A stretch of 64,000 bases of DNA from Pseudomonas sp. Irchel s3h17 (GCF_900187505.1 NZ_FYDL01000014.1:62001-126000), one strand, 5' to 3'; positions 26,674 through 36,075 are shown, counted from the stretch's first letter. Numbers and translations: made by a program. The notes: generated by a model from the letters alone, not told the origin.

Positions 26674-29523
26674 ATGACCCGCACCCATGAAATTCGCCCC
26701 GATCTGGACGAGGGAATCGACCGCAAGGTTCTCAGTCAATTACGCGCGCGCTTTCTGAAACTCAATGACGGCCGCCTGGCCCGCGCCATGGAAGGGCTGT
26801 CGCCACGCCAGCAAACGGTGCTGACGCTGTTGCCGCTGTTTTTCCACGTCAATCATCCCCTGTTGCCCGGCTATGTTTCTGGCAGCACGCCCGCGGGCTT
26901 GTCGAATTACGAACCCGACGCTCCAGCCCTCGCCGAAGCTCAACGCCTGACGCGCTCCTTCTCCTACAAGGCCCGTCACGGCAACCCGCCACGCCCCATT
27001 CACGGCCTGTTCCTGATGGGCAGCCTCGGCACACTGGCCCAGGCGGACCAGAGCGACATGGACCTGTGGGTCTGCCACGCCCCGGACCTGAGCGAAAGCG
27101 AACTCGCGGAGCTGGGTAAAAAGTGCCAATTACTGGAAGCCTGGGCCGCCAGCCAAGGCGCCGAAGCGCATTGCTTTCTGATCGACCCGCAGCGTTTCAT
27201 ACGCGGCGAACGGGACAAGCCGCTCAGCTCCGAAGACTGTGGCACCACCCAGCATTATCTGTTGCTGGATGAGTTCTACCGCACCGCGATCTGGCTGGCC
27301 GGGCGCACACCCATCTGGTGGCTGGTGCCGGTGTACGAAGAAGCCGGTTACGACCTGTACACCCATACCCTGCTGTCCAAGCGTTTTATCCGTGCCGATG
27401 AAGTCCTCGACCTTGGCCACCTGGCGCATATTCCGCCCGGCGAGTTCATCGGTGCCGGCCTCTGGCAGTTGTTCAAAGGCATCGAGTCGCCCTACAAGTC
27501 AGTACTCAAATTGCTGCTGACCGAGGTCTACGCCAGCGAACACCCGCACGTCGAATGCCTGAGCCTGCGTTTCAAGCAGGCGGTGTTCGCCAATCGCCTG
27601 GACCTGGATGAGCTGGACCCCTACATCGTGGTCTATCGCCGTATCGAGGAATACCTCGCGTCCCGCGGCGAGCCGGAGCGCCTTGAGCTGGTCCGGCGCG
27701 CCCTGTACCTCAAGGTCAACCGCAAGCTCACCGGCAACAATGGCCAACGCAACAGCAGCTGGCAGCGCCTGTTGCTGGAGAAACTGGCCCACGAATGGGG
27801 CTGGGACCGCCGACAGCTGGCGATGCTCGACAGTCGCAGCCAATGGAAGGTCCGCCAGGTCGCCGCCGAGCGCCGCGCGCTGGTGAACGAACTCAACTAC
27901 AGCTACCGCTTCCTGACCCAGTTCGCCCGCACCGAACAGAGTGTCAGCCTGATCAACAAACGCGACCTCAATGTGCTGGGCCGCAGGCTGTATGCCGCCT
28001 TCGAACGCAAGGCCGACAAGATCGAGTTCATCAACCCGGGCATCGCCCCGGACCTTGCCGAAGACACCCTGACACTGGTCCAGTCGGCGAACAAAAAAGA
28101 GCCCGGACAGACCCATTGGGGCCTGTACAACGGCAACCTGGGCAATCTGGAGTGGGAGCATTTCGCGCCGATCAAACGCTGTCGCGAACTGCTGGAATTG
28201 CTGACCTGGTGCCACCGCAATGGTGTGATCGACAGCAGCACCCGCCTGGCGTTGCACCCCGGCAGCAGCGACCTGAGCGAATTCGAGCTATTCAATCTGC
28301 TGGGCAGCGTGCAGCAGACTATCGCCCTGCCGTTGACCGACGTCAGCGAGGAGCAACTGCTGCGCGCCAGCGTGCCGAGTGAAGTGCTGATCCTGGTGAA
28401 TGTGGGCATCGATCCGCTCAAGCATCACCGCGACCTGAACATTCTGATGACCACTGAACGCACCGACTCGCTGAGCTATGCGGGCGTGCGCGAAAACCTG
28501 GTACTGACCCTCGACCAGGTCACGCTCAACAGCTGGAACGAAGTGTTGGTCAACCGCTACGACGGTGCTCACGCCCTGCTCGACTGCCTGCGCGACTACC
28601 TCAACGCCCTGCCCAAGGGCCCTCGGCAGCCACAGCTGCGGGTGCATTGCTTCTGTCACAACCGCGCGCAGTTCATCGCCCGGCGCGTGGAGGACATCCT
28701 CGATACTGCGCAGAATCTGTTACTCAGCCACCTCAATCATCGCTACCTGATCCAGGTCCAGCAGCATTACCACGTGCTGGAACTGGTGCCCGGCCAGGTC
28801 CGCCACGTGGCGCTGAACAACCTGTCGGCGCTGCTGGATTACCTGGGCAAGGAGCGGACCGACTACAGTCCGTTGCACCTTGACCCGATGGCGCTGGAAG
28901 ACCAGGACCTGGCGCTGATCCTGCCCATGGGCCAGCCCGGCTGCATTCAGGTGTTCTACCGCACCCTGGACACCGGTGCCGAGCTCTACGTGCTGGATGA
29001 GTTCAACGCCCTGTGGCAACAGCGCCAGCCCTATCACGATGAGCAGAGCCTGTTGGTGCCACTGCAACGCTTCCTGCAGTCGATCCTGTATCGCCGCGAG
29101 GCATTACTGCCCATGGACACCGCACAACCGGTGGCCCCACTGGAGGTGGTGTACTGCCAACTGCTGCCATCAGGCAGCGGACGGGCACGCCGGGTCGAAC
29201 CACGGCCAGCGCCCCGGACACCGGTGGACAAAGCCTTCTATGATGTCCAGGCGATCATCGGCAAAGCCGCTCCCGGGAAGGTGCAGGTCACTCTCTATTG
29301 CAATCAGCGGGAGTTCAGCGAACTGGAACACGGCGACCAGCTCTATGCCGTGGTGGCGCAGGAGATTGTCGGGCAACGCCGAGAGACCCAACGCTACCGC
29401 TGCTACATCACCGACCTGGACCTGTCGGGTGTACTCGGCGATGGCCAGGGCTCAAGCAATCTTTACCTGCGCTACAAGGCAGACCTGGAGCGCGCTTTGA
29501 ACAAGGCGCTCGGACAGGCCTGA
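26674..29523 (+). CDS. cyaA: Class I adenylate cyclase
   Basis: Makes cAMP from ATP in the cytoplasm. The 949-residue product has the length and order of enterobacterial-type CyaA: an N-terminal catalytic domain of about 550 residues with the nucleotidyltransferase-like motif GSLGTLAQADQSDMDLWV near residue 115, and a long C-terminal regulatory domain. In E. coli that domain responds to the PTS; Pseudomonas has few PTS sugars, so its input here is unclear. The ribosome site is weak. It is convergent with rnk, 7 bases apart. Confidence 0.95.
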   Translation: MTRTHEIRPDLDEGIDRKVLSQLRARFLKLNDGRLARAMEGLSPRQQTVLTLLPLFFHVNHPLLPGYVSGSTPAGLSNYEPDAPALAEAQRLTRSFSYKARHGNPPRPIHGLFLMGSLGTLAQADQSDMDLWVCHAPDLSESELAELGKKCQLLEAWAASQGAEAHCFLIDPQRFIRGERDKPLSSEDCGTTQHYLLLDEFYRTAIWLAGRTPIWWLVPVYEEAGYDLYTHTLLSKRFIRADEVLDLGHLAHIPPGEFIGAGLWQLFKGIESPYKSVLKLLLTEVYASEHPHVECLSLRFKQAVFANRLDLDELDPYIVVYRRIEEYLASRGEPERLELVRRALYLKVNRKLTGNNGQRNSSWQRLLLEKLAHEWGWDRRQLAMLDSRSQWKVRQVAAERRALVNELNYSYRFLTQFARTEQSVSLINKRDLNVLGRRLYAAFERKADKIEFINPGIAPDLAEDTLTLVQSANKKEPGQTHWGLYNGNLGNLEWEHFAPIKRCRELLELLTWCHRNGVIDSSTRLALHPGSSDLSEFELFNLLGSVQQTIALPLTDVSEEQLLRASVPSEVLILVNVGIDPLKHHRDLNILMTTERTDSLSYAGVRENLVLTLDQVTLNSWNEVLVNRYDGAHALLDCLRDYLNALPKGPRQPQLRVHCFCHNRAQFIARRVEDILDTAQNLLLSHLNHRYLIQVQQHYHVLELVPGQVRHVALNNLSALLDYLGKERTDYSPLHLDPMALEDQDLALILPMGQPGCIQVFYRTLDTGAELYVLDEFNALWQQRQPYHDEQSLLVPLQRFLQSILYRREALLPMDTAQPVAPLEVVYCQLLPSGSGRARRVEPRPAPRTPVDKAFYDVQAIIGKAAPGKVQVTLYCNQREFSELEHGDQLYAVVAQEIVGQRRETQRYRCYITDLDLSGVLGDGQGSSNLYLRYKADLERALNKALGQA

Positions 29524-29530
29524 GAAAACG

Positions 29531-29941
29531 TCAGACCGGGAAATCACCGCCATTGGCAGGCTGCGACTCGACTTCCAGCAGGGTCAACTTCAGGGTCTTG
29601 CCACCCGGTGCCGGCCAGTCGATGTGCTGCCCCACCCGCAGACCCAGCAGGGCGCTGCCGACCGGTGCAAGAATGGAAATCCGGCCTTCGTCGGCATTGG
29701 CATCCTTGGGATAAACCAGGGTCAGGTGATAGTCCTTGCCACTGCTTTCTTCACGGCAATGAACGCGCGAGTTCATGGTCACGACATCGGCAGGCACTTC
29801 ATCGTGACCGACCAGGGTGTCGGCGCGATCCAGTTCGGTTTGCAGCGCGATAACGCCCGGCAACGAATCGTCCAGGGTCTCGATCAACCGCTCCAGACGT
29901 TGCACGTCAAGGCGGGTAAGGATGATGGAAGGTGCGGTCAT
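29531..29941 (-). CDS. rnk: Regulator of nucleoside diphosphate kinase
   Basis: A 136-residue member of the Rnk/GreA C-terminal domain group. A short N-terminal coiled region (DVQRLERLIETLDDSLP) is followed by a GreA-like FKBP fold (VTMNSRVHC, VYPKDANADEGRISILAPVGSALLG). In P. aeruginosa Rnk affects Ndk levels and alginate output; Rnk binds RNA polymerase without cleaving RNA. AAGGAG precedes the ATG. It stands between cyaA and the cyaY unit as a separate transcript. Confidence 0.93.
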   Translation of the reverse strand: MTAPSIILTRLDVQRLERLIETLDDSLPGVIALQTELDRADTLVGHDEVPADVVTMNSRVHCREESSGKDYHLTLVYPKDANADEGRISILAPVGSALLGLRVGQHIDWPAPGGKTLKLTLLEVESQPANGGDFPV

Positions 29942-29976
29942 GATTCAGGCAGACTCCTTTCTTCTGCACAAAAAAG

Positions 29977-30006
29977 CAAAACCCCGCCAAAAATAGACGG
30001 GGTTTT
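29977..30006 (-). terminator. Terminator of the cyaY-DUF1289 unit
   Basis: The stem aaaaccccg / cggggtttt flanks a short AT-rich loop and is followed on the minus strand by Ts. It lies 88 bases past the DUF1289 stop and just upstream of rnk, so it stops leftward transcription before rnk. Confidence 0.75.
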
Positions 30007-30093
30007 CACGCGCCTCGATGGGTTGAGGCGTAACCGGACACTATCACAGCTCAAAAAATATACAAGCCATGGACTCCAGGCCACAGTGCCTGG

Positions 30094-30312
30094 TCAGACT
30101 GAAGACTTTCGCTCGGCCGCCTGGTCACAGATCACCCGGCGGCGCTCGTCGTCGGCCGAACGCCACTCGCGAATATCTTCGACATGACGAAAGCAGCCCA
30201 GGCAAACCTTGTGCTCATCCAGCCGGCAAACGCCGGAGCACGGCGACGGCACCGCCCCGCTGACATTGCTGTACAGCGGCTTGGGTGGGCGAACGGGGAC
30301 GGGCTGGGTCAC
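30094..30312 (-). CDS. DUF1289 domain-containing protein
   Basis: A 72-residue protein with the cysteine pattern CSGVCRLDEHKVCLGCFR, typical of DUF1289 (YdhL/Fe-S-like small proteins); the four cysteines may hold a metal or cluster, which is inference. I chose the GTG at 30312, four bases after the cyaY stop; the longer frame upstream is the cyaY gene in another phase. Position next to the iron chaperone CyaY fits an iron-sulfur connection. Confidence 0.8.
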   Translation of the reverse strand: MTQPVPVRPPKPLYSNVSGAVPSPCSGVCRLDEHKVCLGCFRHVEDIREWRSADDERRRVICDQAAERKSSV

Positions 30313-30316
30313 GGAA

Positions 30317-30649
30317 TCACAGGCCTTCGAAATCGAGCTTGGTGCCAGCTTGCTCCCAGACGATGCGCTCAAGCATTTCACCCAACTGCTCTTCAGACTT
30401 GTCGCACATCCAGCGCTCGCTTTCTTCGTCGTAGTCGAAGTGGAAGCCACCGGAGACTGCCGCCAGCCACAGCTGACGCAAGGGTTCCTGACGACTGAAA
30501 ATCAACTGGCTGCCGCCTTCGAACTTGACGGTGAGTACACCGGCCGAGCTTTCCAGATCTACATCCAGGCCACTCTCGTCGAAAACATCCTCCAGCGTCT
30601 GCTGGGTAGCATCGACCAGATCGTGGAAACGGGCTTCAGTCAAACTCAT
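30317..30649 (-). CDS. cyaY: CyaY, bacterial frataxin
   Basis: Iron-binding modulator of iron-sulfur cluster assembly on IscS/IscU. The 110-residue product shows the acidic first helix (ARFHDLVDATQQTLEDVFDE), the beta-sheet motif PLRQLWLAAVSGGFHFDYD and a helical C-terminus, the usual frataxin layout. The ATG follows GAGG. It is divergent from lptM and followed within four bases by the DUF1289 gene. Confidence 0.95.
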   Translation of the reverse strand: MSLTEARFHDLVDATQQTLEDVFDESGLDVDLESSAGVLTVKFEGGSQLIFSRQEPLRQLWLAAVSGGFHFDYDEESERWMCDKSEEQLGEMLERIVWEQAGTKLDFEGL

Positions 30650-30889
30650 TGCGGCAACCTCAAAAAGTGTCTACTTACGCTCAAGCGCCGCAAGATACGG
30701 GCGCGCCCGGGTGATTGCAAAGGATACCGACCAAGCGCCGAACGCAATGAGGGGAAAACCCGGGCACCACCTGCCAATAGATTAGACGCCTCTGGCAAAG
30801 CCCCGCCGGACGGGTGGCCCGTCGCATAGGCAAGCTGCCGGGTGGCCGGTATACTCCGGCGCAATTAACGCATTTTCAAGGATTTCGCC

Positions 30890-31084
30890 ATGAAGCGCCT
30901 GATCTCTTCCCTTGCTGCGCTCGCTTCGCTCGTCGCTTTTACCTGCTTATTATCGGCCTGTGGTCAAAAAGGTCCGCTGTATCTGCCCGATGACAGCCAG
31001 TCCCCTGAAGAGCAGGCGAAGTCGTCGCAGTCCAAAGCGCACCAGCACGACACCACGAACAGCACCAGCACCAGCACCTACTAA
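30890..31084 (+). CDS. lptM: LptM-like small lipoprotein (LppL)
   Basis: A 64-residue outer-membrane lipoprotein. The signal peptide ends in the lipobox LLSAC, followed by GQKGPLYLP, the motif shared with E. coli LptM (YifL), which helps disulfide maturation of the LptD translocon. The tail is Ser/Thr-rich (NSTSTSTY), coded by a short agcacc repeat. P. aeruginosa calls the gene lppL. AAGGA precedes the start. First gene of an apparent operon through lysA, dapF and xerC. Confidence 0.9.
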   Translation: MKRLISSLAALASLVAFTCLLSACGQKGPLYLPDDSQSPEEQAKSSQSKAHQHDTTNSTSTSTY

Positions 31085-31093
31085 GGGAACATC

Positions 31094-32341
31094 ATGGACG
31101 CTTTTAACTACCGTGACGGGGAGCTGTTCGCGGAAGGTGTTGCCTTGTCCGCCATTGCCGAGCGCTTTGGCACGCCTACCTACGTTTACTCCCGCGCGCA
31201 CATCGAAGCCCAGTACCTGGCCTACGCCGATGCGCTGGCGGGCACGCAGCACCTGGTCTGCTTCGCGGTCAAGGCCAACTCCAACCTGGGTGTACTGAAT
31301 GTCCTGGCGCGCCTGGGCGCCGGTTTCGACATCGTCTCCCGTGGCGAGCTGGAGCGCGTGCTGGCCGCAGGCGGTTCGGCGGACAAGATTGTATTCTCCG
31401 GCGTCGGCAAGACCCGCGACGACATGCGTCGCGCCCTGGAAGTCGGCGTGCACTGCTTCAACGTCGAATCCACCGACGAACTGGAGCGCCTGCAAGTAGT
31501 GGCCGCCGAGCTGGGTGTTCGCGCACCGGTTTCGCTGCGCGTGAACCCGGACGTCGATGCTGGCACCCACCCGTACATTTCCACCGGCTTGAAAGAGAAC
31601 AAGTTCGGCATCGCCATCGCCGATGCCGAAGACGTCTACGTACGCGCCGCGCAATTGCCGAACCTGGAAGTGATCGGTGTCGATTGCCACATCGGCTCGC
31701 AACTGACCACCCTGCCGCCATTCATTGATGCCCTCGACCGCCTGCTGGCGCTGATCGATCGCCTGAGCGATTGCGGCATCTACCTGCGCCACATCGACCT
31801 CGGCGGCGGCCTGGGCGTGCGTTATCGCGACGAAGAGCCGCCATTGGCTGCCGACTACATCAAGGCCGTACGCGAGCGTCTCGACGGTCGTGACCTGGCG
31901 CTGGTGTTCGAGCCGGGCCGCTTCATTGTCGCCAACGCCGGCGTACTGCTGACCCAGGTCGAGTACCTCAAGCACACCGAACACAAAGATTTCGCCATTG
32001 TCGACGCGGCCATGAACGACCTGATCCGCCCGGCCCTGTACCAGGCCTGGATGGACGTCAGCGCCGTGCGCCCTCGCGAGACCGCAGCCCGCGCCTACGA
32101 CATCGTCGGCCCGATCTGCGAAACCGGCGATTTCCTGGCCAAGGACCGTCAGCTGGCGCTTGAAGAAGGCGACCTGCTGGCCGTGCATTCGGCCGGTGCC
32201 TACGGGTTTGTCATGAGCTCCAACTACAACACGCGCGGCCGTTGCGCCGAAGTGCTGGTAGATGGCGACCAGGCAGTTGAAGTGCGTCGCCGCGAGACGG
32301 TAGCCGAGTTGTTTGCTGGCGAAAGCCTGCTGCCGGAGTAA
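31094..32341 (+). CDS. lysA: Diaminopimelate decarboxylase
   Basis: PLP enzyme that decarboxylates meso-diaminopimelate to lysine, the last step of lysine synthesis. The 415-residue product has the PLP lysine in FAVKANSNLGVL near residue 60, SRGELERVLAAG, the glycine-rich LGGGLGVRY loop and the substrate-binding CETGDFLA. It starts 9 bases after lptM and ends 4 bases before dapF, whose product supplies its substrate; AAGGGA precedes the ATG. Confidence 0.97.
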   Translation: MDAFNYRDGELFAEGVALSAIAERFGTPTYVYSRAHIEAQYLAYADALAGTQHLVCFAVKANSNLGVLNVLARLGAGFDIVSRGELERVLAAGGSADKIVFSGVGKTRDDMRRALEVGVHCFNVESTDELERLQVVAAELGVRAPVSLRVNPDVDAGTHPYISTGLKENKFGIAIADAEDVYVRAAQLPNLEVIGVDCHIGSQLTTLPPFIDALDRLLALIDRLSDCGIYLRHIDLGGGLGVRYRDEEPPLAADYIKAVRERLDGRDLALVFEPGRFIVANAGVLLTQVEYLKHTEHKDFAIVDAAMNDLIRPALYQAWMDVSAVRPRETAARAYDIVGPICETGDFLAKDRQLALEEGDLLAVHSAGAYGFVMSSNYNTRGRCAEVLVDGDQAVEVRRRETVAELFAGESLLPE

Positions 32342-32345
32342 TCCC

Positions 32346-33176
32346 ATGCTGCTGCGTTTTACCAAGATGCACGGCCTGGGCAATGACTTCATGGTCCTCG
32401 ACCTGGTCAGCCAGCACGCACACATCCTGCCCAAGCACGCCAAGCAATGGGGCGACCGGCACACGGGTGTCGGTTTCGACCAGCTGCTGATCGTCGAGGC
32501 GCCGAGCAACCCGGACGTGGACTTCCGTTACCGGATCTTCAATTCCGATGGCTCGGAAGTCGAGCAATGCGGCAACGGTGCGCGCTGCTTCGCGCGCTTT
32601 GTGCTGGACAAGCGCCTGACGGCCAAACGGCAGATTCGTGTCGAGACCAAGAGCGGCATCATCGAACTCGATGTCCGCAACGACGGTCAGATCAGCGTCA
32701 ACATGGGCGCCCCGCGCCTGGTGCCGGCCGAGATCCCGTTCCAGGCCGACGCGCAAGCGACAAGCTACAAGGTCGAGGTCGACGGCCAGACCGTCGAACT
32801 GGCCGCCGTTTCCATGGGCAACCCCCATGCCGTATTGCGCGTGAACGACATCAACAACGCGCCGGTGCATGAACTGGGACCGAAAATCGAACATCACCCG
32901 CGCTTCCCGGCCCGGGTCAACGTCGGTTTTCTCCAGGTCATCGACCGCAACCGGGCGCAATTGCGCGTCTGGGAACGCGGTGCCGGGGAAACCCAGGCCT
33001 GCGGTACCGGTGCCTGTGCGGCAGCAGTGGCCGCGATCAGCCAGGGGTGGATGGATTCGCCGCTATTGATCGACCTGCCCGGCGGGCGCTTGTCCATTGA
33101 GTGGGCAGGCCCGGGCCAACCGGTGATGATGACCGGTCCGGCAGTACGCGTATATGAAGGACAAGTGCGTCTTTGA
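32346..33176 (+). CDS. dapF: Diaminopimelate epimerase
   Basis: Converts LL- to meso-diaminopimelate for lysine and peptidoglycan. The 276-residue product contains the two catalytic cysteines, in EQCGNGARCFARF and ACGTGACAAAV, plus the N-terminal FTKMHGLGNDFMVLD. The start at 32346 fits the family; the 11-codon upstream extension lies inside lysA. Co-transcribed with lysA, which uses its product. Confidence 0.97.
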   Translation: MLLRFTKMHGLGNDFMVLDLVSQHAHILPKHAKQWGDRHTGVGFDQLLIVEAPSNPDVDFRYRIFNSDGSEVEQCGNGARCFARFVLDKRLTAKRQIRVETKSGIIELDVRNDGQISVNMGAPRLVPAEIPFQADAQATSYKVEVDGQTVELAAVSMGNPHAVLRVNDINNAPVHELGPKIEHHPRFPARVNVGFLQVIDRNRAQLRVWERGAGETQACGTGACAAAVAAISQGWMDSPLLIDLPGGRLSIEWAGPGQPVMMTGPAVRVYEGQVRL

Positions 33177-33189
33177 GTGAGCCAAATCC

Positions 33190-33909
33190 ATGACTGATCA
33201 GCCTCAGGTTCCAGCCCCACAGCCCGACGAATCCCCTTCCGAAAGCCTGGAGGCGGCGGCGATTGCCGCGTACCTGGAGGCTCATCCGGATTTTTTCGTC
33301 GAACACGATGACCTGCTTTCGGTCTTGCGCATTCCGCACCAGCGCGGCGATACCGTCTCGCTGGTCGAGCGGCAGCTGAAGATCCTGCGCGAACGCAACA
33401 TCGAGATGCGCCACCGCCTCTCGCAATTGATGGATGTCGCCCGCGACAACGATCGACTGTTCGACAAGACCCGCCGCCTGATCCTTGCCCTGATGGACGC
33501 CAGCAGCCTGGATGACGTGGTCATCAGCGTCGAAGACAGTCTGCGCCAGGACTTCCAGGTACCCTTTGTCAGCCTGATCCTGTTCAGCGAAGAGCCGTTG
33601 CCGGTTGGGCGCTCGGTGACCGCGGCCGAGGCCCAGAAAGCCATCGGCGGCCTGCTCTCGGAAGACAAGAGCGTCAGTGGCAGCCTGCGTGAACACGAGC
33701 TGGACTTCCTGTTTGGCGAAGAGCAACGCAAGCAAATCGGCTCTACCGCCGTGGTTACCCTCGGCGGCCTGCAGGGCGTGCTGGCCATCGCCAGCCGTGA
33801 TCCGCAGCACTACAAGAGCTCGGTGGGTACGCTGTTCCTCGGCTACATCGCTGAAGTCATGGGTCGCGTGCTGCCACGGGTCAACACCACCCTGCGCTCG
33901 GTACGCTGA
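33190..33909 (+). CDS. DUF484 family protein (GAF-like)
   Basis: A 239-residue cytoplasmic protein. The first third has AAIAAYLEAHPDFFVEHDDLL, characteristic of DUF484, then a coiled-coil helix (SLVERQLKILRERNIEMRHRLSQ region) and a GAF-like domain. The function is unknown, but it is regularly found between dapF and xerC. Here it lies 13 bases after dapF and 2 bases before xerC, which indicates one transcript. Confidence 0.9.
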   Translation: MTDQPQVPAPQPDESPSESLEAAAIAAYLEAHPDFFVEHDDLLSVLRIPHQRGDTVSLVERQLKILRERNIEMRHRLSQLMDVARDNDRLFDKTRRLILALMDASSLDDVVISVEDSLRQDFQVPFVSLILFSEEPLPVGRSVTAAEAQKAIGGLLSEDKSVSGSLREHELDFLFGEEQRKQIGSTAVVTLGGLQGVLAIASRDPQHYKSSVGTLFLGYIAEVMGRVLPRVNTTLRSVR

Positions 33910-33911
33910 TC

Positions 33912-34811
33912 ATGGAACGGCAACTGGACGCCTACTGCGAGCATCTGCGCAGTGAGCGCCAGGTGTCGCCCCACACCCTTGAAGCCTATCGCCGTGACCT
34001 GAACAAGGTTCTCGCACACTGCAACAAACAAGGCATCGGCGATTGGGCCAGCCTGGACATCCAGCGCCTGCGGCACCTGATCGCGCGCCTGCACTCGCAA
34101 GGCCAGTCATCGCGCAGCCTGGCCCGCCTGCTCTCGGCGGTACGCGGCCTCTACCACTACCTGATCCGCGAAGGCCTGTGCGACCACGACCCGGCCAACG
34201 GCCTGGCGCCCCCCAAAGGTGAACGCCGACTGCCGAAAACCCTCGACACCGACCGCACCCTGCAACTGCTCGATGGCGCCGTTGAAGACGACTTCATGGC
34301 CCGCCGTGACCAAGCCATCCTGGAGCTGCTCTACTCCTCCGGCTTGCGCCTGTCGGAGCTGACCGGGCTCAATCTCGACCAGCTGGATCTGGCGGATGGA
34401 CTGGTGCAAGTGCTCGGAAAGGGCAGCAAGACCCGGGTACTGCCCATCGGCAGGAAGGCCCGTGAAGCCCTGGCGCTATGGCTGCCGCTGCGCGAACTGG
34501 CCAACCCGGTAGACGATGCGGTGTTCGTCAGCCAGAAAGGCCGGCGGATTGGCTCGCGGGCGGTCCAGGCTCGGGTCAAGGCCGCCGGCGAGCGCGAGCT
34601 GGGGCAAAACCTGCACCCGCATATGCTGCGACATTCCTTCGCCAGCCATTTGCTGGAATCTTCCCAGGACCTGCGCGCCGTGCAAGAGTTGCTCGGTCAC
34701 TCGGACATCAAGACCACGCAGATCTACACCCACCTGGACTTCCAGCACCTGGCCTCGGTCTACGACAGCGCCCATCCACGGGCCAAACGCATCAAAGGCG
34801 ATGAGCAATGA
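33912..34811 (+). CDS. xerC: Tyrosine recombinase XerC
   Basis: Acts with XerD at dif to resolve chromosome dimers. The 299-residue product has an N-terminal SAM-like core-binding domain (SPHTLEAYRRDLNKVLAHC) and a catalytic domain with the full set: R in SSGLRLSEL, K in GKGSKTRVLPI, HxLR in HMLRHSFASH, H in LGHSDIKTT and the nucleophile Y in QIYTHLDF. Its stop overlaps the next start (ATGA). P. aeruginosa calls it sss. Confidence 0.96.
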   Translation: MERQLDAYCEHLRSERQVSPHTLEAYRRDLNKVLAHCNKQGIGDWASLDIQRLRHLIARLHSQGQSSRSLARLLSAVRGLYHYLIREGLCDHDPANGLAPPKGERRLPKTLDTDRTLQLLDGAVEDDFMARRDQAILELLYSSGLRLSELTGLNLDQLDLADGLVQVLGKGSKTRVLPIGRKAREALALWLPLRELANPVDDAVFVSQKGRRIGSRAVQARVKAAGERELGQNLHPHMLRHSFASHLLESSQDLRAVQELLGHSDIKTTQIYTHLDFQHLASVYDSAHPRAKRIKGDEQ

Positions 34812-35512
34812 CCCTCCAACTGATCACCTTCGACCTCGACGACACCCTGTGGGACACCGCCCCGGTCATCGTCAGTGCGGAAGCCGTACTGCGCCAGTGG
34901 CTGGCCGAGCATGCCCCCAGCCTGGGCGCCTTGCCGGTGGACCACTTGTGGGCCATTCGCGAGCGCGTGCTGAGCAGTGAACCCCAGCTCAAGCATCGCA
35001 TCAGCGCCCTGCGCCGACGGGTACTGTTCCACGCCCTGGAAGAAGCCGGCTACACCCACGAGCGAGCGCTTGAGATGGCCGATCAAGGCTTCGAGGTGTT
35101 CCTGCAGGCGCGGCATCAGCTGGACATCTTTCCCGAGGTGCAACCAACGCTGGAGATCCTGGCCAACCACTATGCCTTGGGTGTCGTCACCAACGGCAAC
35201 GCCGACGTACGCCGATTGGGGCTGGCGGACTACTTCAAGTTTGCCTTGTGCGCCGAAGACATCGGCATCGCCAAGCCCGATGCACGGCTGTTCCACGAAG
35301 CCCTGAAACGGGGAGGTGCAACCGCTGCAACCGCCGTGCATATCGGCGACCACCCGGGTGATGACATTGCCGGTGCGCAGCAGGCGGGGTTGAGGGCGAT
35401 CTGGTTCAACCCGGCAGGCAAGCCCTGGGAGGCCAGCCAGGCGCCGGACGCCGAGATTCGTTGCCTGACCGAATTGCCGGCGTTGCTGGCACGCTGGAAC
35501 TCAGCACCCTGA
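34808..35512 (+). CDS. HAD-family hydrolase (YigB-like)
   Basis: A 234-residue phosphatase of the haloacid dehalogenase superfamily. Motif I is FDLDDTLWDTAPV, motif II VVTNGN, and motif III/IV IAKPDARLF followed by HIGDHPGDDIAGA. The cap is of the C1 helical type. The E. coli relative YigB dephosphorylates FMN, and the xerC neighbour is shared, so a similar role is likely. Start overlaps the xerC stop by 4 bases. Confidence 0.9.
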   Translation: MTLQLITFDLDDTLWDTAPVIVSAEAVLRQWLAEHAPSLGALPVDHLWAIRERVLSSEPQLKHRISALRRRVLFHALEEAGYTHERALEMADQGFEVFLQARHQLDIFPEVQPTLEILANHYALGVVTNGNADVRRLGLADYFKFALCAEDIGIAKPDARLFHEALKRGGATAATAVHIGDHPGDDIAGAQQAGLRAIWFNPAGKPWEASQAPDAEIRCLTELPALLARWNSAP

Positions 35513-35530
35513 CTGCCTGAGAACCGCTTT

Positions 35531-35660
35531 TGTGGCGAGGGAGCTTGCTCCCGCTGGCCCGCGAAGCGGGTCTAAAACCAGCGCACGCGTTTTTCAAGTA
35601 GCCCGCGATACCCGGATTGCGACTGCTACGCAGCCGAGCGGGAGCAAGCTCCCTCGCCAC
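35531..35660. repeat. REPIN: inverted pair of REP elements (type GAGGGAGCTTGCTCCC)
   Basis: Two copies of a REP element face each other: gtggcgagggagcttgctcc at the left and its reverse complement ggagcaagctccctcgccac at the right, separated by about 85 bases. It lies between the HAD gene and the sutA terminator. Such pairs are mobile non-autonomous elements spread by RAYT transposases; none is in this window. Confidence 0.85.
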
Positions 35661-35697
35661 CGGTCTTGCGATCAACTCCCTATTTCCTTACCCCCAT

Positions 35698-35728
35698 GAA
35701 AAAGCCCGCAGCGACGGCGGGCTTTTTC
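35698..35728 (-). terminator. Terminator of sutA
   Basis: The stem aaaaagcccgc / gcgggcttttt with a short loop lies about 20 bases beyond the sutA stop; flanking A and T runs allow either direction. Confidence 0.85.
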
Positions 35729-35748
35729 AGCAAGCACAGGGCAAGTCC

Positions 35749-36075
35749 TTAGATAGGACGGCTGCCGTACTTGTTATCTGGCTTCTTTGGTGGATCAGCC
35801 ACCACGTTGGCCTCTACTTCCTGAACCTTGCCGCCTTTGGCCAGGAACTCTTCCATCGCGCGCGCCAGGGCATCACGCTCTTTGTTCTTGGCTTCAACGC
35901 TCGGCAGTTCGTCTACCGACACAGCAGCCTTGGCCTTGCCTTTGGCTGCCGGGACCGGAGTGTCGTCACCGCCATCGTCGTCAGCAACGTCTTCGACTGC
36001 TGCTTCAAGGCCTTCTTCGGTCTCGTCTTCGTCGCCTACTTCGAGGTCGTCGTTTTCCAGATCATCGTCGCTCAT
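35749..36075 (-). CDS. sutA: SutA, RNA polymerase-associated regulator
   Basis: A 108-residue, strongly acidic and largely disordered protein: the first 40 residues are mostly Asp and Glu (SDDDLENDDLEVGDEDETEE), followed by a short predicted helix (ERDALARAMEEFLAKGG) and a C-terminal NKYGSRPI tail. This matches SutA of P. aeruginosa, which binds RNA polymerase and raises transcription of maintenance genes in slow growth. GAGG precedes the ATG. It has its own terminator. Confidence 0.9.
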   Translation of the reverse strand: MSDDDLENDDLEVGDEDETEEGLEAAVEDVADDDGGDDTPVPAAKGKAKAAVSVDELPSVEAKNKERDALARAMEEFLAKGGKVQEVEANVVADPPKKPDNKYGSRPI

